From positions 1 to 64,000 of IMG/VR virus record IMGVR_UViG_3300036792_000363: 64,000 nt of DNA; one strand, 5' to 3'. The first letter of the stretch is position 1. The number at the start of each line of letters is the position of its first letter. The DNA comes from a virus. The position numbers and the translations under genes were made by a program. Shown here in pieces: positions 14,392 to 21,789 of the stretch. The notes beneath the pieces were generated by a model. That model did not search any database. It was given only the letters and a program-made list of their open reading frames with translations, and was not told the origin of the DNA.

Positions 14392-14945
14392 GCCCTCACC
14401 CACAATCCGGGGGTCTCGTCAGTCAGCGTCGCCCGGCACTCCCGGCACTCCCAGCCCGACGGCCGGCACCAGGCGATGCGGTCGTGGTGGTAGGGCACGC
14501 CCGCCCGGCGCACGTGCATCATCCCCGGGGCCCACGCGGCGGCGAACGCCGCGCCGTCCCAGTCGCTGGCGATCCGGTGCTGGTGGAACGTCATGCCCAC
14601 GTCCAGCCGGACCTTGAGCGAGGCGTACTCGCGGATGGTGCGCTCGTACAGCCAGGTGGTCTCGGTGCGCTTGGACAGCGGGTCGGCCCCGTCCAGCGCC
14701 CTGCTCAGCCTGGCCAGGTAGTCGTAGGGATTCGACGCGCCCAGCCAGTTGGCGGCCGGGTCGAACAGGTGCGCCAGGTCGGGGTCGGCGCCGGAGAAGC
14801 TGCCAGACGCGTCCGCCGCCCGCCACTCGTCGCCGGGCGCCGCCGCGACGTGCACGGACACCCCGCACAGCGCGCACGGCCTCTCCGGCCCGGCCAGCAC
14901 GCGGGCCGCCTCGGCCGCGTGCAGCTCAGCAAGAAGCGCAGCCAT
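14388..14945 (-). CDS. Zinc-binding hypothetical protein, 185 aa
   Basis: CALC near residue 24 and CRECR near the C-terminus, with WCRPSGWEC, suggest a split zinc site. ATG 14945 lies within the 3' end of the preceding gene. No family recognised. Confidence 0.55.
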   Translation of the reverse strand: MAALLAELHAAEAARVLAGPERPCALCGVSVHVAAAPGDEWRAADASGSFSGADPDLAHLFDPAANWLGASNPYDYLARLSRALDGADPLSKRTETTWLYERTIREYASLKVRLDVGMTFHQHRIASDWDGAAFAAAWAPGMMHVRRAGVPYHHDRIAWCRPSGWECRECRATLTDETPGLWVRA

Positions 14946-15327
14946 CGGAGCCTCCCTCGAACACCGAGCCGCCCACCGCGTCGCGCAGGACGCGCCGCCG
15001 GTGCTGCCAGGCCGGGTAGCCCTCCAGGCTCTCCCCCGCCTCGAACCGCTCGGCGTAGGCCTTGGCCATCTCCATCAGAGAGGCGATCTCCAGCGCCAGC
15101 AGGCCGCCAGGCCTGCCGCCGCCGCGCCCCATCGGGAAGATGATCGCGTTGGCGGCGGCGTCCAGCGCGGCCTCGGACACCCGGGGGATGACCTGCGTGG
15201 AGTACCGGGACAGCCGGACCGCGGTCACCTCCTCGCCGTCCGCGCTCATGTCCGCGGTCACCAGGTAGGTCCAGCGCTCGCCGTAGCCCATCCCGGCCGT
15301 GTCGTCTCTCACCGATGCCCAGTCCAT
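14926..15327 (-). CDS. Hypothetical protein, 133 aa
   Basis: ATG 15327 overlaps the upstream gene; a TTA leucine codon of the upstream frame spans this start (TTATG). Helical C-terminal half. No family recognised. Confidence 0.55.
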   Translation of the reverse strand: MDWASVRDDTAGMGYGERWTYLVTADMSADGEEVTAVRLSRYSTQVIPRVSEAALDAAANAIIFPMGRGGGRPGGLLALEIASLMEMAKAYAERFEAGESLEGYPAWQHRRRVLRDAVGGSVFEGGSDGCASC

Positions 15328-15839
15328 AACCGCGTCATCTCCATCAGGGCGCGGATCCGCGCCTCGGCCTCGGCGACCCGGGCCCCGTCGACCCCGGCGC
15401 TCTTCAGCGCGCCCAGGGCCTCCGCGGCGGGGGTCGGGAATGGCCCGCCCGTCCGCTGCAGCCAGCACACCAGGACGGCCAGGTGGTACGCCGGGTCGTA
15501 GGGCCGCTCCCCGGTCCTGGCACGGCGTACCAGGTCGGAGACGCCCTCGATGGTCAGCCGCTGCCCCAGCGCCAGCAGCGCCAGCATGGCGAACCGCGGG
15601 AACCAGTCGCCCGCCAGCTGCTCGCCGTAGGCGGCGGTGAAGGCCCTGATCTGCAGGAGGTAGACCTCCTTCTCGTCCAGCCAGCCGAGCATGTCGCTCA
15701 GCGCGGCGCCCGTCCACCCGGGCGGGAATCCCAGGTCCTCGGCGGCCATCAGGACGCTCCCCGCCTGCGCTGGCGTCAGCGCCAGCGCCGTCTGCGCGCA
15801 CGCGCTGCGCCTGTCTCCCTGCACCCCTGTTTCCGTCAT
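15309..15839 (-). CDS. Hypothetical helical protein, 176 aa
   Basis: First gene of unit D; leader GAGAGGCAGGCGCG before ATG 15839. Largely helical with a hydrophobic central helix (FAMLALLALGQRL) that is probably buried. No family recognised. Confidence 0.6.
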   Translation of the reverse strand: MTETGVQGDRRSACAQTALALTPAQAGSVLMAAEDLGFPPGWTGAALSDMLGWLDEKEVYLLQIRAFTAAYGEQLAGDWFPRFAMLALLALGQRLTIEGVSDLVRRARTGERPYDPAYHLAVLVCWLQRTGGPFPTPAAEALGALKSAGVDGARVAEAEARIRALMEMTRLWTGHR

Positions 15840-15869
15840 CGCGCCTGCCTCTCGCTCGGTTACAGGGGG

Positions 15870-15899
15870 AGCGTATCAGGTGACTTGACTGGAGTAAAG
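15870..15899 (-). promoter_or_regulatory. Palindromic operator-promoter variant, unit D
   Basis: Palindrome variant CTTGACTGGAGTAAAG (15884-15899); minus strand -35 TTTACT (15893-15898), 17-nt spacer, -10 TACGCT (15870-15875). Drives seven genes, 15839 to 12838. Confidence 0.6.
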
Positions 15900-15946
15900 A
15901 GAGAGACCCGATCCCCCGGGGTGGCAGGGGACCGGGCCTCTCGATC
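15900..15946 (-). terminator. Probable terminator of unit C
   Basis: Imperfect stem of AGAGACCCGATCCCC with GGGGACCGGGCCTCT, placed directly before the next promoter as in the other units. Mismatches lower confidence. Confidence 0.45.
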
Positions 15947-15952
15947 GGGGGG

Positions 15953-16492
15953 TCAGAACAGCGGGTTCATGTCGTCGCGGTCGCGGATGAGCGCCAGCCG
16001 GACCATGGCGGCCCGGGCGAGCTGGCGGGCCCGGTTCAGGTCAAGCGTCGGGGCGGTCGCCTCGCTGCACTCGGCCAGGTTCCACATGTCCTGCAGGTAC
16101 CCGGCCACCTCGTCCACCACCTGGTCCACGGTGCGGGGCAGGCCGAGGACGTCCGCCGGGTCCACGCCCCGCGCCAGGGCGTTGGCCAGGTCGGCGATCC
16201 GCTGCGCGCGGGCCAGCACCCGGCGCATCGCCTCGATCTCGCGCTCCCCGGCCGACGTCAGCTCGGACGACGACCAGCGGACCACTGCCCGCCCCTCGTC
16301 CGCGTACACCGCCGCGGCGATGCCGTGCACGCAGTAGCCCGGGCGGTTGCCGTCCTCCTCGCTGGTGTAGACGGCGGTCACGTCGACCGGCGCGAGCGCG
16401 GCCACGATCCCCGCGGCGTCCAGGTCGTCCAGGTCCGAGCTGCTCCAGCGGGTGCGCCGGACCCTGATGTCGTAAAGCGGATCGTCCGCCAT
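15953..16492 (-). CDS. Hypothetical protein, 179 aa
   Basis: ATG 16492 carries the leader GAGAGGCAGGCACC although it is the second gene of its unit. N-terminal beta-rich part with WSSSDLDDLD and later WSSSELTSAG, a short internal repeat; C-terminal helices. No family recognised. Confidence 0.6.
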   Translation of the reverse strand: MADDPLYDIRVRRTRWSSSDLDDLDAAGIVAALAPVDVTAVYTSEEDGNRPGYCVHGIAAAVYADEGRAVVRWSSSELTSAGEREIEAMRRVLARAQRIADLANALARGVDPADVLGLPRTVDQVVDEVAGYLQDMWNLAECSEATAPTLDLNRARQLARAAMVRLALIRDRDDMNPLF

Positions 16493-16531
16493 GGTGCCTG
16501 CCTCTCGGGAGTTGGAGCGTACTTGGATCGC

Positions 16532-16777
16532 TCAGCCGACCGCGAAGTCGCGCATGACCACGGCCGCGTTCTGGCCCCGCGCCGCGGTGCCGATGACGTC
16601 GCACCGCGCGAAGGACGGCCGCAGCCAGAAGTCCGCGCTCTCGTCCCCGTGCTGCTCGGACGCCAGACGGCGCGCCTGCTGCTCGCTGTCGGCGATGACC
16701 ACGAACCCCCGGGCCTTGTCCAGGTCGAATGAGCGGTCGCTGTTCTGCTGCAGCGCCGCCAACTGGTAGATCTTCAT
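16532..16777 (-). CDS. Hypothetical protein, 81 aa
   Basis: First gene of unit C; leader GAGAGGCAGGCACCTC before ATG 16777. Short alpha/beta protein with ARGFVVIADSEQQARRLASE, like small phage proteins of unknown function. Confidence 0.6.
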   Translation of the reverse strand: MKIYQLAALQQNSDRSFDLDKARGFVVIADSEQQARRLASEQHGDESADFWLRPSFARCDVIGTAARGQNAAVVMRDFAVG

Positions 16778-16813
16778 GAGGTGCCTGCCTCTCGCTCGGT
16801 GCCTGTCACGCCA

Positions 16814-16842
16814 AGTCTACCGCGTGCTTGACTGGAGTCAAG
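16814..16842 (-). promoter_or_regulatory. Palindromic operator-promoter, unit C
   Basis: Palindrome CTTGACTGGAGTCAAG (16827-16842), -35 TTGACT (16836-16841), 16-nt spacer, -10 TAGACT (16814-16819). Confidence 0.75.
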
Positions 16843-16848
16843 AGATCA

Positions 16849-17076
16849 TTATTTCTCGGCGACCGCGCGCCGGGTGACCGTGGTGGGGGCGTCCGCGTGC
16901 CACAGCGAGCTGCAGCCCCGCGGGTCGGTCGGGTGGCCGTCGAGCAGGTCCAGGGGCAGGTGCCCCTTGTCGTGGATCCACCAGCCAGGGGCGGGCATCC
17001 AGACGCAGCGCCGCCGGTGCCGCAGGCACCACACCACCGTGTCCCGGCCGGTCTCCTCGAACCCGTCGTCGGTCAT
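16849..17076 (-). CDS. Hypothetical protein, 75 aa
   Basis: ATG 17076 overlaps the upstream stop; stop TAA only 6 nt from the next operator. Contains VVWCLRHRRRCVWMPAPGWW and a later Cys, possibly metal-binding. No family recognised. Confidence 0.55.
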   Translation of the reverse strand: MTDDGFEETGRDTVVWCLRHRRRCVWMPAPGWWIHDKGHLPLDLLDGHPTDPRGCSSLWHADAPTTVTRRAVAEK

Positions 17077-17366
17077 GGCAGGTAGATCGCGTCGTAGCAG
17101 CCCCGCTCGCGGCAGTTCTCCGCGAACACCGCGCCCTCGGGGTGCGCCTGCTCGTGCAGCGACTGGAACACCGTCTCCACGGCGTCCGCGCGGTCGGCCG
17201 GGCAGTCGGCGTCCAGGTGCAGCTCGTGCTGCTCGGGCTCGATCGAGATGGTGACCGGGTGCGCCTTGCCCTTGCACTCGCACGTCGAGCCCGGCGCGTG
17301 GGCCAGCCCGAGCGCGGCCAGGTCCAGCGTGACGTCGATCTCGTGGCCGGTCTTCTTCTTGGGCAT
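17073..17366 (-). CDS. Hypothetical protein, 97 aa
   Basis: Begins MPKKKTGHEIDVTLDLAALG. Four Cys (STCECKG, DADC, ENCRERGC) suggest metal binding or disulfides. Second gene of unit B. Confidence 0.55.
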   Translation of the reverse strand: MPKKKTGHEIDVTLDLAALGLAHAPGSTCECKGKAHPVTISIEPEQHELHLDADCPADRADAVETVFQSLHEQAHPEGAVFAENCRERGCYDAIYLP

Positions 17367-17375
17367 GAGTGCCTC

Positions 17376-18359
17376 CTAGAACGGCGGGGTCTCGTCGTCG
17401 TCAACCGGGACGGCAGGGGCGGGGGCGGGCTTCGCGCCCGGCCGGCTCGGGTGCTGGCCGCTGGTGCACTGGCACCCCCGGTCGGTGCACTCGCGGTGCG
17501 CCTTGGTGAGGCACTCGCCGCAGCGCGCGCCGGTGACCCACGTCATCCTGCCGTCGGGCATGGCCGGCAGCGGCAGGCCGCCGGGGGCCCTCTTCGGGCG
17601 GCGGGCGCCGACGGGGCGCGGGCTCTTCGGCCTGGCCGTCCCGGGCTGCGCGGCCTGGCGGCGCTTGTACTCGCCCTGCCGACTCGCGGCGGGCTGGCCG
17701 CCGTCCCCGCCGATCCGCCTCCGCGACAGCGGCCACAGCAGGGCGCAGCCGTGGCCGGTGAACTCGTCCTCGGCGATGTGCAGGGCCATGCCCAGCGCGC
17801 ACAGCCACCACAGGTCGGCGCGCACCGTCCAGACCGCGAACCCCGAGATGGCGCACCCGAACGCCACGGCCTCCAGGCCGCCGCGCGCGAACCGGGTGGC
17901 CTTCAGCCCGGCCGCCGCGCAGACGGCCAGCAGCACCGCCACCGCGGTGAGGGCGTGGTCGTTGGGGGCCCACAGCGTCGCCCAGGCGGTCAGCACGCTC
18001 ACCAGGGCGACGCCGAAAATCGAGTGCATGCCCTGCCGGTGGCCGCCGAACAGCGCGGAGATGACGTGCGCCAGCGTCCAGCTGACCGGCCCGGCCGCGT
18101 GCGCGAACGACGCGTCGTGGTGGTCGGCGTCGGGCAGCAGGGCCAGCGAGCCGGTCAGCATCCCGTAGGCCAGGGTCTGGCTGACGGCGTGGGCCACGTA
18201 GGGCCCGCCGTGCCCGGCCGGGAGGGTCAGCAGGCTGACCCCCACGCCGAGCGCGAGCCCGGTCGCGGCGTGAACGCTCCCGTCCATGTAGCGGGCCTCC
18301 TCCGTCTGCCGGGCGACCCGGGCGGCGCGCGGCCTGGCCGGCGCGTACGTGGCTGTCAT
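17376..18359 (-). CDS. YdjM-type membrane-bound metal-dependent hydrolase, 327 aa
   Basis: Residues about 25-220 match the YdjM/DUF457 family: GSVHAATGLALGVG, the acidic LLPDADHHDASF and the basic HRQGMHSIFGVAL motif, with five or six hydrophobic segments between. Residues 225-327 are a proline-rich linker and a Cys-rich end (CGECLTKAHRECTDRGCQC) that looks like a zinc ribbon. ATG 18359 is only 7 nt from the -10 box, so the mRNA is predicted leaderless. Role in phages is not established; it acts at the membrane. Confidence 0.75.
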   Translation of the reverse strand: MTATYAPARPRAARVARQTEEARYMDGSVHAATGLALGVGVSLLTLPAGHGGPYVAHAVSQTLAYGMLTGSLALLPDADHHDASFAHAAGPVSWTLAHVISALFGGHRQGMHSIFGVALVSVLTAWATLWAPNDHALTAVAVLLAVCAAAGLKATRFARGGLEAVAFGCAISGFAVWTVRADLWWLCALGMALHIAEDEFTGHGCALLWPLSRRRIGGDGGQPAASRQGEYKRRQAAQPGTARPKSPRPVGARRPKRAPGGLPLPAMPDGRMTWVTGARCGECLTKAHRECTDRGCQCTSGQHPSRPGAKPAPAPAVPVDDDETPPF

Positions 18360-18365
18360 GGTCTC

Positions 18366-18395
18366 AGTCTACCCGTCTGCTTGACTTGAGTAAAG
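18366..18395 (-). promoter_or_regulatory. Palindromic operator-promoter variant, unit B
   Basis: Variant palindrome CTTGACTTGAGTAAAG (18380-18395); minus strand -35 TTTACT (18389-18394), 17-nt spacer, -10 TAGACT (18366-18371). ATG of the YdjM-like gene starts 7 nt downstream. Confidence 0.7.
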
Positions 18396-18495
18396 AGAAA
18401 TGAGAATGTCGCACGCCTGCGGTAGACTCCCCGTCGCGCGGGAGCCTCCGCTACGCGCACATGGCCCGCCTGCCGTGGACCTGTGGCGGGTCAGC

Positions 18496-18529
18496 GAAGC
18501 CACCGGTGCCCGCAGGTGCCGGTGGCTTC
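18496..18529 (-). terminator. Hairpin terminator of unit A
   Basis: 11-bp stem GAAGCCACCGG / CCGGTGGCTTC with a 12-nt loop, downstream of the stop at 18550. No strong T-run. Confidence 0.6.
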
Positions 18530-18549
18530 GTCATGCCCTGTACTACGCC

Positions 18550-18813
18550 TCACCGCCGCCGCGTTCTCAGCGGGGCGTCGGCCAGCCTCGACCGCGCGTG
18601 CCTGCCCCGGTAGGTGCGCGCGGGCGCGCCGTTCTCCCACCGGGTGCGCTCCCAGCGACCGTCCGGCCAGTCGCCGCCGGTCTCGGCGGTGGCGGCGCGG
18701 GCGCGGCGCACGTCCGCCTCGCGCCTGGCGCGGGTGCGGGCCTCCTGCCTGGCGCGCTGCTCCGCTTGCCTCCTGTGCCGCTCGCGCAGGAGGCCGACCC
18801 CGGGCAGCCGCAT
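18550..18813 (-). CDS. Basic helical protein, 87 aa
   Basis: ATG 18813 overlaps the upstream stop (ATGA). Very Arg-rich with a long helix (residues 10-45) and a C-terminal WERTRWENGAPARTYRG motif. May bind nucleic acid; no family recognised. Confidence 0.55.
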   Translation of the reverse strand: MRLPGVGLLRERHRRQAEQRARQEARTRARREADVRRARAATAETGGDWPDGRWERTRWENGAPARTYRGRHARSRLADAPLRTRRR

Positions 18814-18995
18814 CAGAGCCGGTGCCCGACTCGGAAGCCGAAGAGCCGGACGCTGCCGTACCAGCCCCGGCCGTAGGTGTAGTACAGGTTCGGGTGCATC
18901 CCGTGCTCCCGGTAGTGCCTGCGGTGGGCGCGGCCCCCGCCGGCCAGGTGCGCCAGCACCAGGATGACGACGACCGCGATGATGGCTTCCGCCAT
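18813..18995 (-). CDS. Small single-pass membrane protein, 60 aa
   Basis: Residues 3-19 (EAIIAVVVILVLAHLAG) form one membrane segment followed by a His/Arg/Tyr-rich tail. ATG 18995. Function unknown. Confidence 0.6.
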   Translation of the reverse strand: MAEAIIAVVVILVLAHLAGGGRAHRRHYREHGMHPNLYYTYGRGWYGSVRLFGFRVGHRL

Positions 18996-19004
18996 GGCGT
19001 GCTC

Positions 19005-19238
19005 CTAACGTCCCCGCGCCCGGACGGCGCGGCGGCTTGTGCGGTCCAGCTCCCGGTTCCCGGCCGCCACCCCGCCGGCGATGATCCGGGTGATGAGCGA
19101 CGAGCCGCGGCGCAGCCGCCGCAGGTCGGCCTCGTCGGGCCCCCACGGCCGCAGCTTCCGGACGTTCGCCTCGTGCGTCTCGCACACGACCTTGAGGAAC
19201 CGCGCGCGGCTCGCCCGGTCCTCCTCGTACGACCTCAT
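19005..19238 (-). CDS. Hypothetical basic protein, 77 aa
   Basis: ATG 19238 overlaps the upstream stop. Helical, Arg-rich, one Cys. No family recognised. Confidence 0.5.
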   Translation of the reverse strand: MRSYEEDRASRARFLKVVCETHEANVRKLRPWGPDEADLRRLRRGSSLITRIIAGGVAAGNRELDRTSRRAVRARGR

Positions 19239-19510
19239 GACCTGCTCCTGTTCCGCCGCGCCCGCTCGGCGCGGTCTGCGTTGTCCTGGCGCTCGCGCTG
19301 AGCCGCGCGGCTCAGCGCGCCGGGCAGCTCGCGGGCGAACTGGGGGTTGCGGGCGGCCTCCGCCTCGGCGTAGCCCGCCAGCCTGCTGACGTACCGCTCG
19401 GCGTGCTGCTGGCCGTCCCGGGTGCGGAAGACCCGGCGCGCGATGCGGGCGCGGTTGGCCACGCTCTCGGCGTCCAGCGACCCCGGCTCGATGGGGCCCG
19501 TCGCGCTCAC
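19235..19510 (-). CDS. Hypothetical helical protein, 91 aa
   Basis: GTG 19510 overlaps the upstream stop (GTGA). Charged helices throughout and a basic C-terminus (RAERARRNRSRS). No family recognised. Confidence 0.5.
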   Translation of the reverse strand: MSATGPIEPGSLDAESVANRARIARRVFRTRDGQQHAERYVSRLAGYAEAEAARNPQFARELPGALSRAAQRERQDNADRAERARRNRSRS

Positions 19511-19782
19511 CGGTGCCTCGCGGCGCGGCGCCGCCGGGTGCGCTCCCGGTCGGCCCGCAGCTCGCGCGCCACCCGGTCGCGGCCCATGCCGTAGTGCGTC
19601 AGCACCATGGCCTCCTCGCCCCGGGCGGCCAGCAGCGACACCACCATCCGGGCGGGCTCGCTGCCCCCGGCGGCCCGGCGCGCCAGGCGGTCGGCGCCGC
19701 CGCCCAGCCCGGTCAGGCGGGCCGCGCGGTCGGTCAGCCTCCGCAGCCTGCCGAACACCTCGCAGTCGTAGCGGTCTTTCAC
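19507..19782 (-). CDS. Hypothetical basic protein, 91 aa
   Basis: GTG 19782 overlaps the upstream stop. Basic helical protein with LTHYGMGRDRVARELRADRE, resembling a helix-turn-helix turn, but the evidence is weak. Confidence 0.5.
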   Translation of the reverse strand: MKDRYDCEVFGRLRRLTDRAARLTGLGGGADRLARRAAGGSEPARMVVSLLAARGEEAMVLTHYGMGRDRVARELRADRERTRRRRAARHR

Positions 19783-20006
19783 GGCCCGCTCACCTCCGCC
19801 TCGTACTCGGCGGCGAACGCGTCGAACGCCGGGTCGGGGGAGGGGGCGGTGTTGTCGGGGGCAGGGGGGAACACGTAGCCGAGGTCGATCACGGGCGCGA
19901 GCCCGGCCGCCAGCCGCTCCGCGCACGGCCGGCACGCCCGCAGGCCGCCGTCGAAGACGACGGCGGCCCGGCCGCAGCCGAAGGCGCAGTACCGGCGGGC
20001 GGTCAC
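19779..20006 (-). CDS. Small Cys-rich protein, 75 aa
   Basis: GTG 20006 overlaps the upstream stop. CAFGCG and CRPC (residues 7-28) form a likely zinc knuckle; the C-terminus is proline-rich and acidic. No family recognised. Confidence 0.55.
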   Translation of the reverse strand: MTARRYCAFGCGRAAVVFDGGLRACRPCAERLAAGLAPVIDLGYVFPPAPDNTAPSPDPAFDAFAAEYEAEVSGP

Positions 20007-20236
20007 GGCCGGCTCCGCAGCCGGCGGACGGCCGCCATGGCGGCGGCCGCGCCCGTCAGCCAGCTGCCGACCGCCCGGCGCGTCAGCCGGCGCAGCGGCA
20101 GCCGCCCGGCGGCGGAGACGAGGCCGGCGGCGGCAGCCGCGAGCATGACCCACGCGGCCGACGGCCACGGCAGCAGCCAGTAGGCGGCGAACGCCAGCAG
20201 CCAGCAGACGGCCGCCGCGATCTCCAGCCGGGGCAT
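20003..20236 (-). CDS. Small membrane protein, 77 aa
   Basis: ATG 20236. Two hydrophobic segments (about residues 5-23 and 28-46), then a basic C-terminus. It starts inside the 3' part of the upstream frame, whose TTA codon spans this ATG. Confidence 0.55.
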   Translation of the reverse strand: MPRLEIAAAVCWLLAFAAYWLLPWPSAAWVMLAAAAAGLVSAAGRLPLRRLTRRAVGSWLTGAAAAMAAVRRLRSRP

Positions 20237-20457
20237 AACCGCGCCGCCCGGCTCTGCCGGCGGGCCCGCTGGCGGGCGCGCAGCCGCGCGAGGTCGGCGG
20301 CCGCGGTCGCCAGCGGCTGGCCGGGGGCCTCGACGATCGAGTCCAGCGCGGCCCCCCACGTCGGGTACCTCTCGGCGACCCGCCTGCGCACGTCGGCGCG
20401 GTTGCGCTCCGCCAGCGCGGGGTCGGGGGCCTCGGTCGGCCCGTGAAGCTTCGGCAT
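20083..20457 (-). CDS. Hypothetical helical protein, apparent 124-aa frame
   Basis: First gene of unit A; AGGAGGCGGGC precedes ATG 20457. The first about 74 residues are a charged helical protein. The remaining about 50 residues overlap the next gene out of frame and look like shadow translation, so the natural end is probably near 20236 and the stop codon appears to be missing. Confidence 0.5.
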   Translation of the reverse strand: MPKLHGPTEAPDPALAERNRADVRRRVAERYPTWGAALDSIVEAPGQPLATAAADLARLRARQRARRQSRAARLCPGWRSRRPSAGCWRSPPTGCCRGRRPRGSCSRLPPPASSPPPGGCRCAG

Positions 20458-20475
20458 GCCCGCCTCCTGAAGTTG

Positions 20476-20514
20476 CTTGACTCAAGTCTAGACAGTCTCT
20501 TGACGCGAGTCAAG
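20476..20514 (-). promoter_or_regulatory. Double operator-promoter, unit A
   Basis: Palindrome CTTGACGCGAGTCAAG (20499-20514) carries -35 TTGACT (20508-20513); 17-nt spacer; -10 TAGACT (20485-20490). A second, degenerate copy CTTGACTCAAGTCTAG (20476-20491) overlaps the -10, so both core elements lie in operator-like sequence. The -10 TAG is also the stop codon of the GIY-YIG gene. Confidence 0.75.
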
Positions 20515-20916
20515 ATAACCGGGCTTGGGGCTGTGCTTGTGGCCCTTCTTGAACGGCCGGTTCTCCGCGCGCAGCCGCCCCTCCAGCTCGCCCCGCCGCC
20601 CGACGGTGTTGCGCTCCGGGTCGTAGCGCCGGATCAGCAGCAGCTCGTACAGGTCGGCCTCCGCCTGGTCCTCGACCTTGCGGACCCAGACCCGCGCCGG
20701 GTCGAACTGGCCCTTGAACTGGTAGGAGTGATCCCGGATCCGCGACAGGAAGTGGTCGGACTGCCCGGCGTAGAAGACGTGCCCGTCGCCGATGTCGCAC
20801 AGCGCGTACACCCACCAGCCGGACATGTCGGGGAACAGCTCCGCCTCGATGAACGCCAGCGCGGTGACCCCCGCGGGCGCCCCGGCCTCGGCGGCGCTCT
20901 TCCTGCGGAACAGCAC
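20488..20916 (-). CDS. GIY-YIG nuclease-like protein, 142 aa
   Basis: Residues about 33-85 match the GIY-YIG fold: WWVYALCDIGDGHVFYAGQS gives the paired Tyr/Gly strands, followed by HFLSRIRDH with the conserved Arg. GTG 20916 was chosen because AGGAGG lies 4 nt upstream. C-terminus is basic (RPFKKGHKHSPKPGY) and runs into the next unit's operator. Could be a free-standing homing or repair-type nuclease; catalytic completeness is not proved. Confidence 0.65.
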   Translation of the reverse strand: MLFRRKSAAEAGAPAGVTALAFIEAELFPDMSGWWVYALCDIGDGHVFYAGQSDHFLSRIRDHSYQFKGQFDPARVWVRKVEDQAEADLYELLLIRRYDPERNTVGRRGELEGRLRAENRPFKKGHKHSPKPGYLDSRQETV

Positions 20917-21175
20917 GGGTCCTCCTGAATAATGTTCGGGGGGTAGAGCTCTAGGGGTCGGTTCCGGCGGCACCCGGTTCGGCATCACGGCGGCATCACC
21001 GAACGAATCACCGGTAATCACTGTCAGCGCCGAACATCGCGTCAGCCCGTGGGCTGACAGCGCGGGGCTCAGGGCCGGCATGGCGGGCCGCAGGAAGATC
21101 TGCGGCGCGGGCCCGTCGGGGGCCTCGCATTTCGGGGGTCCCGACGGGAAGATTTCCCGTCAGGCGGGGAGGATC
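20917..21175. other. Intergenic region with repeated GTTCGG/CCGAAC elements and hairpins
   Basis: About 260 nt without a gene. It contains ATGTTCGG (near 20933), GGTTCGGCATCAC, CGGCATCACCGAAC and CCGAACAT (near 21032), plus hairpins GTCAGCCC/GGGCTGAC (21043-21060) and GACGGGAA/TTTCCCGTC (21143-21161). The second hairpin would terminate transcription of the 56-aa gene. Repeats could be regulator or replication-protein sites. Confidence 0.4.
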
Positions 21176-21346
21176 CTAGCGGCGGGGGCGTTTCCGCAGG
21201 CCACAGGACCAGGCCATCCCGACCGAGAACCCGAGGCACGCGACCCCGGCCAGCGCCAGCGCGGGGACGGAGCCGTCGATGATGGCGCCCACCGCCGCCA
21301 GGACGGTCAGGGTCACGCCCCAGGCGAGGATGGTGCGCGTCGTCAT
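21176..21346 (-). CDS. Small membrane protein, 56 aa
   Basis: ATG 21346 to TAG 21176. Two hydrophobic segments (about residues 5-23 and 28-46), then a basic end RKRPRR. Upstream lies the promoter at 21402-21430. Weak ribosome site. Function unknown. Confidence 0.5.
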   Translation of the reverse strand: MTTRTILAWGVTLTVLAAVGAIIDGSVPALALAGVACLGFSVGMAWSCGLRKRPRR

Positions 21347-21401
21347 GGCTGTTTCGTCCCCCGGGCCTGCGTTCGGGCGTCACCGTGGCGCTCAGGGCCA
21401 G

Positions 21402-21430
21402 GATATCCTCCGTTGCATGACCCGGGTCAA
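21402..21430 (-). promoter_or_regulatory. Promoter with palindromic -35 region
   Basis: Minus strand -35 TTGACC (21425-21430), 17-nt spacer, -10 GATATC (21402-21407). The -35 overlaps a perfect 12-bp palindrome TGACCCGGGTCA (21418-21429), which is related to but different from the early operator. Confidence 0.5.
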
Positions 21431-21789
21431 CAGGAGGATCTCCGGCGCCAGGACGGCCGCTGCGGGCCGGGGGGGCCTCCTCGCCCGCGCGCGGGGCTCC
21501 GCGGCCCTCCTCGTGGCTCTGCGGGGCTCCCAGGGGCCCTCGCGGGGGCGCCTGCTGGCGGGGGGGCTCCGGGGCGGTTACTGTCAGTGCCGGCGGTGGT
21601 GACTCTCCGTTTGGCCTTCGGCTGATCCGGAGCTTCCTCCGCTTATCCGCCCCCCGAACCCCCGCGAATCCCCCCTCCGCGGCGCCGGCACCCGCCGTCC
21701 CGGCGCCGCCCGCCCCTGCTACCATCGACCCCTGCAGCGCCGCAGGCCCCGGGGCCGGGCTGGGGATGTCGTGATCCCGGCCCCGGGCG
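21431..21789. other. GC-rich stretch without recognised gene
   Basis: No convincing coding frame; the longest minus-strand frame here (21069-21803) lacks a start signal and has shadow-like composition. A GC-rich stem (CCCGGGGCCGGG / CCCGGCCCCGGG) at about 21748-21788 lies just after the stop of the translocase gene and is the likely terminator of that operon. Confidence 0.4.
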
